DNA of 59,589 nt, from assembly GCA_002383485.1 (NCBI GenBank), contig DFYY01000033.1, positions 1 to 59,589 on the forward strand, given 5' to 3'. Below are positions 17,736 through 25,873 of the stretch, one piece after another. The stretch is from Bacteroidales bacterium UBA4070 (GTDB lineage Bacteria; Bacteroidota; Bacteroidia; Bacteroidales; VadinHA17). Every line of letters begins with the position of its first letter. The first letter of the stretch is position 1. The translations under genes were made by a program, and so were the position numbers. Under the pieces are notes generated by a model. It was given only the letters and a program-made list of their open reading frames with translations, did no database searches and was not told the DNA's origin.

Positions 17736-18908
17736 TCAGAAATACCAGCTGTGTTGTGAGACACGTTCCAGACCCTTCCCTTCCGTGAAAGTCGTCACCC
17801 TCCTGGCGCCCTGCAGAATCTCAAGCAGATATGCACTGTAATTCGTCCTTGTCGGGTCGAAACTGTTAACCTTGACCATTCCTGATGAATGGATGAACTC
17901 CGTGTCACCTATATACATTCCTGTGTGGGTTATCCGCGGCTTGCCGTCCCTTACCCTGCCGAAATAGAGCAGGTCACCGGGTGCCAGCGTCTCACAGGGC
18001 TTTTCAATGCTCACCTCCTCACCGTAACGGAACTGACCCGATGCATCACGTGTAAGAATAACACCTCCGGAATAATATATCATCTTTGTAAAACCGCTGC
18101 AGTCAACCCCTTTGGTCGAGGTCCCGCCCCAGAGATAGGGTGCGCCCATAAATGATTTCGCAAAGCGAATAAGACCCTGCGACTCTATGTCAGCTCCTTC
18201 AGCCCAGGTCCGGAAATCAGTACTCTCATTTTTCTTTATCTCACCGCTCCTGCCGTCAGGAAGCACAACGGTCCATTTGTCTCCCCGGGAACCGGTCCTG
18301 GTAACAATAACCCCGAAGACAATGTCCGAAACGGTCTCTCCGTTGCTGCCGGCAACAACTCCGGTATGCTCTGTATATATCAGCCTGTCACTCCCTTTCC
18401 ACGCAGCCAGTTCATCATCACTGAGTTCCGCCAGGTCATTGTCAGTCCAGCCAGTATAGGAATCCGGCGTCTGAACCAGGTACCAGCCGCCCCGCTTGTT
18501 CAGAATCCTGACCGGTGTTCCCATCAGTGCCTGTGTAGACTGCTCCGCAGCATGCGATGGCCTGGTCCTGATATTGCAGACACTTACGGTGATCAGCCCC
18601 CAGGGCTTTTCCACAACCGCCGGATCAGGCATTACCGTAATGCTGTCAGCATATTCAATACCCGACTTCTCAAGCATCTCAATTATTGCACTCTTTGCAT
18701 CCGGAAGATCTGTCTCTCCCTTCGCGGTAATCACGCCGCCATCTGACATCACGAGATTGACATCAACAATGGATTCGGCACTCTGAGGCACCATCCCAGC
18801 TGCAATGCTATCAAGCTGTTCCTGCAACTCTGCCGGAACCTCCTTCTGCTGACACCCGGCAAGCTGAAAAACACATAATAAAAGAACAAGATAGTTTAAG
18901 GGTTTCAT
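17736..18908 (-). CDS. NlpC/P60 gamma-D-glutamyl endopeptidase lipoprotein (YkfC-like)
   Basis: A 390-residue lipoprotein (lipobox LAGC, Cys19) with two SH3-like domains (about 100-235) and a C-terminal NlpC/P60 domain. The Cys-His-His triad is visible as C270 (GVDCSGF), H328 (THTGMYIG) and H340 (FIHSSG). YkfC-type enzymes cut the gamma-D-Glu to meso-diaminopimelate bond of stem peptides that carry a free L-Ala, giving L-Ala-D-Glu, which is the substrate of the epimerase encoded 6 bp downstream. It is the first gene of a minus-strand operon with a good promoter (18935-18965) and is divergent from the NamZ-like gene. Confidence 0.92.
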   Translation of the reverse strand: MKPLNYLVLLLCVFQLAGCQQKEVPAELQEQLDSIAAGMVPQSAESIVDVNLVMSDGGVITAKGETDLPDAKSAIIEMLEKSGIEYADSITVMPDPAVVEKPWGLITVSVCNIRTRPSHAAEQSTQALMGTPVRILNKRGGWYLVQTPDSYTGWTDNDLAELSDDELAAWKGSDRLIYTEHTGVVAGSNGETVSDIVFGVIVTRTGSRGDKWTVVLPDGRSGEIKKNESTDFRTWAEGADIESQGLIRFAKSFMGAPYLWGGTSTKGVDCSGFTKMIYYSGGVILTRDASGQFRYGEEVSIEKPCETLAPGDLLYFGRVRDGKPRITHTGMYIGDTEFIHSSGMVKVNSFDPTRTNYSAYLLEILQGARRVTTFTEGKGLERVSQHSWYF

Positions 18909-18934
18909 GAAAGTTGTATTACATCTTACAAATC

Positions 18935-18965
18935 CAAAAATAAATATTTATAATATTCAAGTCAA
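18935..18965 (-). promoter_or_regulatory. Promoter of the NlpC/P60-epimerase-SusCD operon
   Basis: On the minus strand TTG (18965-18963), a 20-bp spacer, then TATTTTTG (18942-18935), an exact TAnnTTTG match. It lies 27 bp upstream of the NlpC/P60 start in the AT-rich region shared with the divergent NamZ-like gene. No equally clear element was found for the NamZ-like gene. Confidence 0.6.
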
Positions 18966-19110
18966 TAGACAATTGAATTTTATTTAACTTGTCATAAAGA
19001 TTTTTTATTAGCCGTGAGGAGAGCACTTGTATTATATAAGACAAATCAAAACCCCCGGTGGGCCGGCAAGGTTTGCAAGGCAACGAATAAGTAAATATAT
19101 TACCTTATAT

Positions 19111-20367
19111 ATGAAGACTATAACAAGGCGTTTTTTTAATTCAGGGATTGCACTAGTGATGGTTTTTGCCCTGGCAGGACCCTTGAACGGGCAAAATGTA
19201 GAGACCGGGGTGGAGACCCTGATAAAAAACAATTTCGAAATCCTGAAGGGCAGAAGAGTCGGACTGGTAACCAATCCTACCGGGGTTGACCGCTCTCTCA
19301 GGTCTACCGTGGATATACTTCACAATGCGCCGGAGGTCAACCTGGTGGCGCTCTACGGCCCTGAGCACGGTGTGCGGGGCGAGTTCACCGCCGGGGAGTA
19401 TGTCGATTTCGAGACCGATCCCTCAACCGGACTCCCGGTGTACAGCCTCTACGGCAAAACCCGGAAACCTTCTCCCGAGATGCTTAAGGATATAGATATA
19501 TTGGTGTATGATATCCAGGATATCGGCTCCAGGTCATACACCTTTATAAGTACGTTAGGACTTGTTATGGAGGCCGCAGCCGAAAACGGCATCCCGGTGG
19601 TAGTACTTGACCGGCCCAACCCGCTTGGCGGAATCCGCATGGAGGGAGCTATCACCCGACCCGGCTTCTTCTCTTTCGTCAGCCAGTTCCCGATCCCTTA
19701 TATTCACGGGATGACCGTGGGCGAGCTTGCGATGTTCCTGAACGGAGAGCGACTGCTAAAGAACGGAGTGGTATGCGGACTGCACGTGGAGAAGATGACC
19801 GGATGGAAAAGGTCGGTGCATTTCCGGGATACCGGCCTGCCATGGGTCCCCTCCTCCCCCCAGGTACCTCATGGAGACACACCTCTCTACTACCCTGCAA
19901 CAGGAATTGCAGGGGAACTGTATACCGTCAGCATAGGAGTGGGCTATACGATCCCCTTCCAGACCTTCGCAGCCCCATGGATCAATGCAGACTCACTGGC
20001 AACAAGCCTCAACGGGCTCAAGCTGCCGGGAGTGATCTTCAGGCCAACGCATTACAAACCGTACTTCAGTACCCTTGAGGGTAAGATGGTTCACGGTGTG
20101 CAGATCCACATCACCGACCCTTCCACAGCTCCCCTGACACTGCTTCAGTTCTACATCATGCAGGAGGCACACCTCCTGTGGCCGAAGAAAAACCTGTTCA
20201 CAATGTGTGATCCTTCACGGCACTCAATGTTCGACAAGGTATGCGGAACGGATGAGGTGCGACTCACCTTCACAAAGTCGTTCAGGGTGGATGACATCCT
20301 GGATCTGTGGAACAGGGACATACCGGCCTTCAGGGCGAAAGCGGAAAAATACTTCCTTTACGACTGA
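19111..20367 (+). CDS. namZ: DUF1343 exo-beta-N-acetylmuramidase (NamZ-like)
   Basis: A 418-residue DUF1343 protein. Members characterised as NamZ release MurNAc from the non-reducing end of peptidoglycan glycans outside the cytoplasm. The ATG at 19111 starts a signal peptide (MKTITRRFFNSGIALVMVFALAG...); an in-frame TTG at 19027 would add 28 unlikely residues. Family hallmarks are GRRVGLVTNPTGVDRS, LVALYGPEHGVRGEFTAGEYV, PVYSLYGKTRKP, DIQDIGSRSYTF, VVVLDRPNPLGG, GMTVGELAMFLN and a C-terminal RHSMFDKVCGTDE. Together with murK and murQ in the same window this strongly supports a MurNAc salvage pathway. Confidence 0.92.
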   Translation: MKTITRRFFNSGIALVMVFALAGPLNGQNVETGVETLIKNNFEILKGRRVGLVTNPTGVDRSLRSTVDILHNAPEVNLVALYGPEHGVRGEFTAGEYVDFETDPSTGLPVYSLYGKTRKPSPEMLKDIDILVYDIQDIGSRSYTFISTLGLVMEAAAENGIPVVVLDRPNPLGGIRMEGAITRPGFFSFVSQFPIPYIHGMTVGELAMFLNGERLLKNGVVCGLHVEKMTGWKRSVHFRDTGLPWVPSSPQVPHGDTPLYYPATGIAGELYTVSIGVGYTIPFQTFAAPWINADSLATSLNGLKLPGVIFRPTHYKPYFSTLEGKMVHGVQIHITDPSTAPLTLLQFYIMQEAHLLWPKKNLFTMCDPSRHSMFDKVCGTDEVRLTFTKSFRVDDILDLWNRDIPAFRAKAEKYFLYD

Positions 20368-20487
20368 TCCTGCCGGAGCCGAGGAAATGCCTGACGCATT
20401 TGCCGGCATTGCCCAGAAACTCTCCGGCCTGAACCTTCCGGTTCCGGAGCTCACTGGCCCTGATCTTTCCGCCCCCGGGCAGTTGTA

Positions 20488-22818
20488 TCAATGGATATTA
20501 GCCCCTTCCACGCTCTTCTCAAGCTCACGGGCGTGCTGCAGGAACTCACTGAGAAGCATCTCCTTGTAGTAGACCATACCGTGAGTACCCCTGATCTTCA
20601 GACTCTCATTCTCATAGAAGAAGTCCTTGCCGAGTATCAGCTGCACCTGCTTGAACTGCTCAACCCACACCTGCTGCGACAGGTCACTGAACGGGCCGTC
20701 ATATGCTGGACTTGGAAACGAGGCGTTTACCTGGCTGACATAACAGTCGCGGAACGACTGGTTCAGCACAGCCATAGAGTTCAGGGATACAGGTACGAAT
20801 ACATTCGCTTCATAAGGAAGGAACCTGAACCATACATTACGGTATCCGATTACCCGAAGTTCCGAGAGATCCTTTTCCTGGCTCCATTGCCTCAGTGCCT
20901 CGGCAATCGCCTGCAACACCTTATAATGCGTATCCGGCCCGGAGCCCTCCGGATCAAAGGCAAGACTCACAATATTTGGTTGTATACGCCTCAGACACTG
21001 CAGTATAGGCTCCACATCCCGGTGTTTGTCAGGCTGCTGGGTAAAAATATCGCCTGTGTAGAATCCCAGTCGCAGGTGCTCAATGTTGCGCACAGGCACA
21101 CCGTAATGTGCCCATACCAGCTCCTCCTCATACTCCCTGAGCATACCTTTAAGTTTCTGAATGTCCGTTGGATTTTTCTCACCGCTGTAGCTTCTCCTTA
21201 TGAGGTCAATATTCCGTTTAATCTGAGCATCAAGCTCATCCTTCGATTTCAGCCGGTAAATATCAACCATTGCCCTTACAATCCTGTGACAGAGGCCCCT
21301 CATCTTGCCGGCTTCGTCCTTGTCTGCCACCTTGTCAAGGTAATGGCTTACATCCTTGTCCCATTTGAACTTGTAGCCCGACTCAAAGAAATCGGGGTAT
21401 CTGAGCATCTGAATCATGCCTGCGGCGATCAGGCGCTGTGTCTCCTCCAGCAGTTCGAGAAGCATGTTGTTTGTCACTGCCGTGAATCCCGATGTCAGCA
21501 CCGAGAAGTGGAACCTGTTGGTAATCTCCCTCAGCTGGGGAATGATCGCAGGGAAGATGCCGAGCATAATGTCGTCATGGTGCGGCCCGGTGTGGAAGAA
21601 TGTCGTGTTCCTCTCCCTTTTAAGGCCCGCTTCAATCTTCCGCTTGGTTGATTCAATAACGTCTGACACGGTATTAAGACTGAGGCCCGGTATCAGGGAG
21701 CAATACTCATCGTTCTGAAGATCCTCAAGGACAAGCTTATGTGCATACTTCTCTATCTTCTGACAGAGATCGAAGACTGCCCTTTCGGTTTTCTCGAAGG
21801 ACCATTCGCCCTCCCTGAAGTATCTCTCCACGGAGTCATGGAGCTGTACCGCTGCGCCCTCTGTAAGATAGAACCGCGCATTCTTCAGTCCTTGCAGCAC
21901 AGTTGCCGGATAGAGGTTGTCAGGGCCGCTCTCCAATGCATTCCTGACAACCTGTGCCTTCGCATCGCCCGCGGCGAAGATAATTGCAACGGCATCAGGA
22001 TTGAAAGTGATGGTTCCCAGACCTATGGTTATCACCAGGCGTGTCCTTGAGACCTCGATGCCTCCCAGGTCACCAGCCGAGGCAGCCTGTGTCTCGAAGT
22101 TGGTTGCCGTAAGCCTGGTGGCAGAGTTGTGATCACTTCCCCGGGTGTTGAAGGCTATGTGGCCGTCAGGACCAATCCCACCAAGGAAGAATCCTATTCC
22201 TCCGAGAGCCCTGATCTTCTTCTCATAATTCGTGCACCAGTTGTCAATTCTGAAGAGTGAGTCCTGCTGAAGTCTCTCCAGCCTGCTGACGGCCTCCCTG
22301 TTACGGAGAGTAAGATCAATGATATTGTCGGGAAATACCTCCGAATAGTGTTTCCCTTCAGCAAGGGTTATCTCCTCTGAATTTATCAGAAGTGCCCTTG
22401 CCGGATCAAGGTCGAAGCCTTCAATGTAGAACTTGCTTACATAATCGAAGAAGCTGTTGTGCTGGCGCGGATTGATAGGATAGAACTCATCTATCTGTAC
22501 AAAATGAAGACCTCTCAGTGATGGCTTGTTCTTCAGGAACAGTCCGTTTTCCTCCCGTATCCGTATTGCTTCCGGTTCCGTCCAGTTATTCAGGAGGTAT
22601 TTGGTCCACTTTATGAAATACTCTGGCGTTTTACCGGTGGGGAGGCTTATGACCCCGTCAGGATTCTCCGCCACCCACTCCAGGAAGCGGAGCGCTGTCA
22701 TCAGTCCCAGGCCGGGGAAATTGTCAACCACGATATAGGGCATCTTCGAGGTCATCGTGGTCCTTCCTGACCGGCTGAAAAATGCCTGTTCAACCTTGCT
22801 GAATCCTGCTGTGTTCAT
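20488..22818 (-). CDS. Glucosamine-6-phosphate deaminase-like / LmbE (PIG-L) deacetylase fusion
   Basis: A 776-residue fusion. Residues about 30-340 are NagB-like: SLPTGKTPEYF, the QIDEFYP motif with D110, and GGIGPDGHIAFN with D218 and H220. The glutamate that follows this motif in E. coli NagB (FNEP, Glu148) is a threonine here (FNTR, T225). Residues about 400-760 are a LmbE/PIG-L deacetylase with H413-H-D-D416 and a later DTHY histidine as metal ligands. The start at 22818 lies 19 bp after the upstream dehydrogenase gene; upstream in-frame codons lie inside that gene. With no separate nagA in the window, the fusion is a candidate for GlcNAc-6P deacetylation and deamination after MurQ. The missing glutamate leaves the deaminase activity open. 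Confidence 0.85.
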   Translation of the reverse strand: MNTAGFSKVEQAFFSRSGRTTMTSKMPYIVVDNFPGLGLMTALRFLEWVAENPDGVISLPTGKTPEYFIKWTKYLLNNWTEPEAIRIREENGLFLKNKPSLRGLHFVQIDEFYPINPRQHNSFFDYVSKFYIEGFDLDPARALLINSEEITLAEGKHYSEVFPDNIIDLTLRNREAVSRLERLQQDSLFRIDNWCTNYEKKIRALGGIGFFLGGIGPDGHIAFNTRGSDHNSATRLTATNFETQAASAGDLGGIEVSRTRLVITIGLGTITFNPDAVAIIFAAGDAKAQVVRNALESGPDNLYPATVLQGLKNARFYLTEGAAVQLHDSVERYFREGEWSFEKTERAVFDLCQKIEKYAHKLVLEDLQNDEYCSLIPGLSLNTVSDVIESTKRKIEAGLKRERNTTFFHTGPHHDDIMLGIFPAIIPQLREITNRFHFSVLTSGFTAVTNNMLLELLEETQRLIAAGMIQMLRYPDFFESGYKFKWDKDVSHYLDKVADKDEAGKMRGLCHRIVRAMVDIYRLKSKDELDAQIKRNIDLIRRSYSGEKNPTDIQKLKGMLREYEEELVWAHYGVPVRNIEHLRLGFYTGDIFTQQPDKHRDVEPILQCLRRIQPNIVSLAFDPEGSGPDTHYKVLQAIAEALRQWSQEKDLSELRVIGYRNVWFRFLPYEANVFVPVSLNSMAVLNQSFRDCYVSQVNASFPSPAYDGPFSDLSQQVWVEQFKQVQLILGKDFFYENESLKIRGTHGMVYYKEMLLSEFLQHARELEKSVEGANIH

Positions 22819-22837
22819 CCTGATCCGATTTACTTTT

Positions 22838-25800
22838 TCATTTAATAAGAGCATCATACAATACCTCCACCGGGTGGAGTGCCTTTCTTCCGGTGCCGTC
22901 GGCAATGTGATTACGGCACGATGTCCCCGGCGCTGTGATGACTGTCTCAGCCGAGGCTGTCCGCACTGCCGGGAAGAGCACCATCTCACCGATCTTCATG
23001 CTCAGGTCATAGTGTTCCTTTTCATACCCGAATGCACCTGCCATGCCGCAACAGCCGTCATTGATCTCCTCCACCTCATAGCCGGAGGGCAGCGACAGCA
23101 TCCTGATTGTCGGTGCGGTTGAAGCCACCGCCTTCTGCTGGCAGTGACCGTGCAGGAGTATTTTCGCCGGCTTGCCGGTGAAGCTGTCCGAAGTGATATT
23201 GCCCCTGTCTATTTCACGGCAGATAAACTCCTCGAACAGCAGCGCGTTTCCGGCTATCCTGCGGGCATCTCCTGCCAGGCTCTTCCCGGCCATCTCCGGA
23301 TATTCGTCCCGGAAGGTAAGCAGTGCTGAAGGCTCGATTCCCACCAGCGGCCGCTCCTCCGTTATAACATCGCGGAGCATCAGAATGTTTTTCACTGCAA
23401 TCTTCTGAGCGGACCGGAGCAGCCCCTTTGACAGAAATGTCCGGCCGCTTTCGTGGTGACGGGGTATCACAACATCATAGCCAAGCTTCTCCAGCAACAT
23501 GACTGCCTTTATGCCGATATCACTCTCATTGTAGTTTGTGAATTCATCGGCAAAGAGGCAGACAGTGCCCTTCGGGCCGGAAGAGCCTTCCGGATGGCTG
23601 ATGCCTGGCGCACCTTCATTACTATTCCCTGCTTCCAGTCCGTTTATACCGCTCTTGCTGACTGCATTGTCACTGGCGGCTCTGCTTTTCTTCCTGCCGT
23701 GCCGTCTCTCCCATGCCCTGAGCGTCACCGGCGACAGGGCCGGTATGGGACGCCTGACGGAGAATCCTATTATCCTCTTGAACAGGGCAGTTCCGGTTAT
23801 AAAATTGGTTAACGGTCTCACAAGCATCCCGGGCACGTACAGCCGCGGCAGCCAGGCGATCAGCCAGGCGCGGAACGGCACATGGTGCAGATCATAGTAG
23901 TGCTGCAGGAATTCAGCCTTGAGCCGGGCCACATCAACATTGGACGGGCACTCGGACTTGCATGCCTTGCATGAAAGGCAGAGGTCCATCACCCTGTATA
24001 TCTCCTCGTGATCAAAAGGCTCCTTTTTAGGCGACCGCGTCAGGAACTCCCTGAGAATATTTGCCCGGGCACGGGTCGACTTGTCCTCGTCGCCCGTGGC
24101 CATGAACGTGGGACACATGGTTCCGCCCATCAGCGCACTCTTGCGGCAGTCAGCCGAGCCGCTGCATTTTTCCGCAGCGTAAAGGATACCTTCCTCCTCA
24201 GGGAATTCAAATACCGTTCCCCGAAAACTTCTTCTCTCACCTGCCGGGTATCTCAGGTTTTCGGTTATCGGGGGAGTCTCTGTTATCTTTCCCGGGTTGA
24301 AAAGACCGTAAGGATCCCATGTCTTTTTCAGCTCTCTTAGAAGGGCATAGTTATGCTGTCCGAGCATAAGCGGTATGAACTCTCCCCGCAGTCTGCCGTC
24401 ACCGTGTTCCCCGCTGAGCGAACCCCTGTACTTCTTGACCAGCCTGGCGATATCCTCTGCCAGACCTCTGAAAGTCCTTATATCATCGGGATCCTTCAGG
24501 TCGAGCAACGGGCTGAGATGCAATTCTCCTGTGGCGATATGCGCGTAATATGCACAGCTGAGACCGTACTTTCGCAGCGCCGCGGCTGCCTCCTCAATGT
24601 ATTCGGGAAACAGCTCCGGCAGTACTGCGGTATCTTCAATCACCTGCACGCTCTTTCTCCTGCCTGGGATGTTAAGAAGCACTCCCAGACCCGCCCTTCG
24701 CAATTCCCACACCCTTGCCATCTCATCGGCCCCTGTAAAGAGAGGGAAGTGATACCCGTATCCGGCAGCCAGCATGTCCCGCTCCATGGCGGCAGCTGTC
24801 TCACTGATCTCCTCAAGCGTCGGTCTTATGATCTCGATAAGCAATATCACCCGGGGATCACCCTTAACGAAGAAACGGTTGCGGTTCTGCTCGATGTTGT
24901 CTTTAGTGCAGTTGAGAATATAATCGTCTATGAGCTCCACGGCAGCCGGACGGTGTTTCAGGGCGATTATATTCGCCCTGACGGCATCCTGCAGACTGCT
25001 GAAGTGGGCGCATACCAGCCCGGTGCGGTCTTCTGTCAGAGGCACCAGGTTCAGCTTCATCGATGTGGTGAATGCCAGGGTACCTTCGGAGCCGGCAAGC
25101 AGCTTGCATATATTGATCTTCTCCCCGTTGCCGGTGAAGGGATCGGTATTCAGCAGTGCATCAAGCGCATAACCGTTGTTGCGGCGGCGCAGCCCGGGAT
25201 GGGGATACTCCCTGCGTATCTCCTCCGCATTACGCTTATCGGAGAGAACGTCATGCAGGTTCCTGTATATCTTCGTTTCAAGAAGAGCCGGGTCTCCATT
25301 GCATTTTGAATTGAACTCCTCCGTGGTCAGGGCGCAGAAATGTGCCTCGGAACCGTCTGACAGAACAGCATCAACCTCGAGGATATGATCCCTCACGCTG
25401 CCATGAATAATTGAGTGTGCACCACAGGAGTTGTTGCCCAGCATCCCTCCCATGCAGCACCGGTTGGCGGTTGAGGTCTCCGGTCCGAACTGCAGCCTGT
25501 GAGGCGCCAGAATGCGGTTCAGCTCTCCAAGTACCACGCCGGGCTCAACCCTGACCCATCGCTCTGCGACATTAAACTCAAGTATCCGGTTGAGATGCCG
25601 GGAAATATCCATCACGATACCCGGTCCTACAACCTGGCCAGCAAGAGAGGTGCCTGCTCCGCGCGGTATGACCGAACTGCCCGTGCTGCGTGCGAAAGCC
25701 AGAATCTTCTTTATGTCATCCACTGAGGCCGGCCTGGTAACAGCAACGGGAACCTCCCTGTATGCCGAGGCATCAGTTGCATAGAGTATCCGTTGCGTCT

Positions 25801-25864
25801 GATCCGTATAAAGATCACCCGCCAGCTGATCACGGAGAGTATCAAATATCATATCCTGCTTCAT
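22838..25864 (-). CDS. FAD-linked oxidase / Fe-S (CCG) protein, D-2-hydroxyacid (D-lactate-type) dehydrogenase
   Basis: A 1008-residue fusion of a GlcD-type flavoprotein and a GlcF-type iron-sulfur protein, like E. coli YdiJ in layout. In order: a PCMH FAD-binding domain with PRGAGTSLAGQVVGPGIVMD (about 60-90), an FAD-oxidase C-terminal domain with AGSEGTLAFTTSMKL, a cysteine set in CSGSADC...GGTMCP, a ferredoxin motif CLSCKACKSECP, a low-complexity linker, and a C-terminal CCG domain with NDGCCGMAGAFG. Such enzymes oxidise D-lactate or D-2-hydroxyglutarate and pass electrons to a membrane acceptor. MurQ releases D-lactate from MurNAc-6P, so D-lactate is the natural guess here. The operon spacing is 9 bp from ampG. 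Confidence 0.88.
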   Translation of the reverse strand: MKQDMIFDTLRDQLAGDLYTDQTQRILYATDASAYREVPVAVTRPASVDDIKKILAFARSTGSSVIPRGAGTSLAGQVVGPGIVMDISRHLNRILEFNVAERWVRVEPGVVLGELNRILAPHRLQFGPETSTANRCCMGGMLGNNSCGAHSIIHGSVRDHILEVDAVLSDGSEAHFCALTTEEFNSKCNGDPALLETKIYRNLHDVLSDKRNAEEIRREYPHPGLRRRNNGYALDALLNTDPFTGNGEKINICKLLAGSEGTLAFTTSMKLNLVPLTEDRTGLVCAHFSSLQDAVRANIIALKHRPAAVELIDDYILNCTKDNIEQNRNRFFVKGDPRVILLIEIIRPTLEEISETAAAMERDMLAAGYGYHFPLFTGADEMARVWELRRAGLGVLLNIPGRRKSVQVIEDTAVLPELFPEYIEEAAAALRKYGLSCAYYAHIATGELHLSPLLDLKDPDDIRTFRGLAEDIARLVKKYRGSLSGEHGDGRLRGEFIPLMLGQHNYALLRELKKTWDPYGLFNPGKITETPPITENLRYPAGERRSFRGTVFEFPEEEGILYAAEKCSGSADCRKSALMGGTMCPTFMATGDEDKSTRARANILREFLTRSPKKEPFDHEEIYRVMDLCLSCKACKSECPSNVDVARLKAEFLQHYYDLHHVPFRAWLIAWLPRLYVPGMLVRPLTNFITGTALFKRIIGFSVRRPIPALSPVTLRAWERRHGRKKSRAASDNAVSKSGINGLEAGNSNEGAPGISHPEGSSGPKGTVCLFADEFTNYNESDIGIKAVMLLEKLGYDVVIPRHHESGRTFLSKGLLRSAQKIAVKNILMLRDVITEERPLVGIEPSALLTFRDEYPEMAGKSLAGDARRIAGNALLFEEFICREIDRGNITSDSFTGKPAKILLHGHCQQKAVASTAPTIRMLSLPSGYEVEEINDGCCGMAGAFGYEKEHYDLSMKIGEMVLFPAVRTASAETVITAPGTSCRNHIADGTGRKALHPVEVLYDALIK

Positions 25865-25873
25865 ATTATCTGA

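Noticed and set aside
20491..21651. Long open frame (386 codons) on the plus strand
   Set aside because: It lies fully antisense to the NagB-LmbE fusion and encodes no recognisable family; an artefact of codon bias on the opposite strand.
24353..25309. Open frame of 318 codons on the plus strand
   Set aside because: Antisense to the FAD/Fe-S dehydrogenase, which has clear family motifs; no motif in the antisense product.
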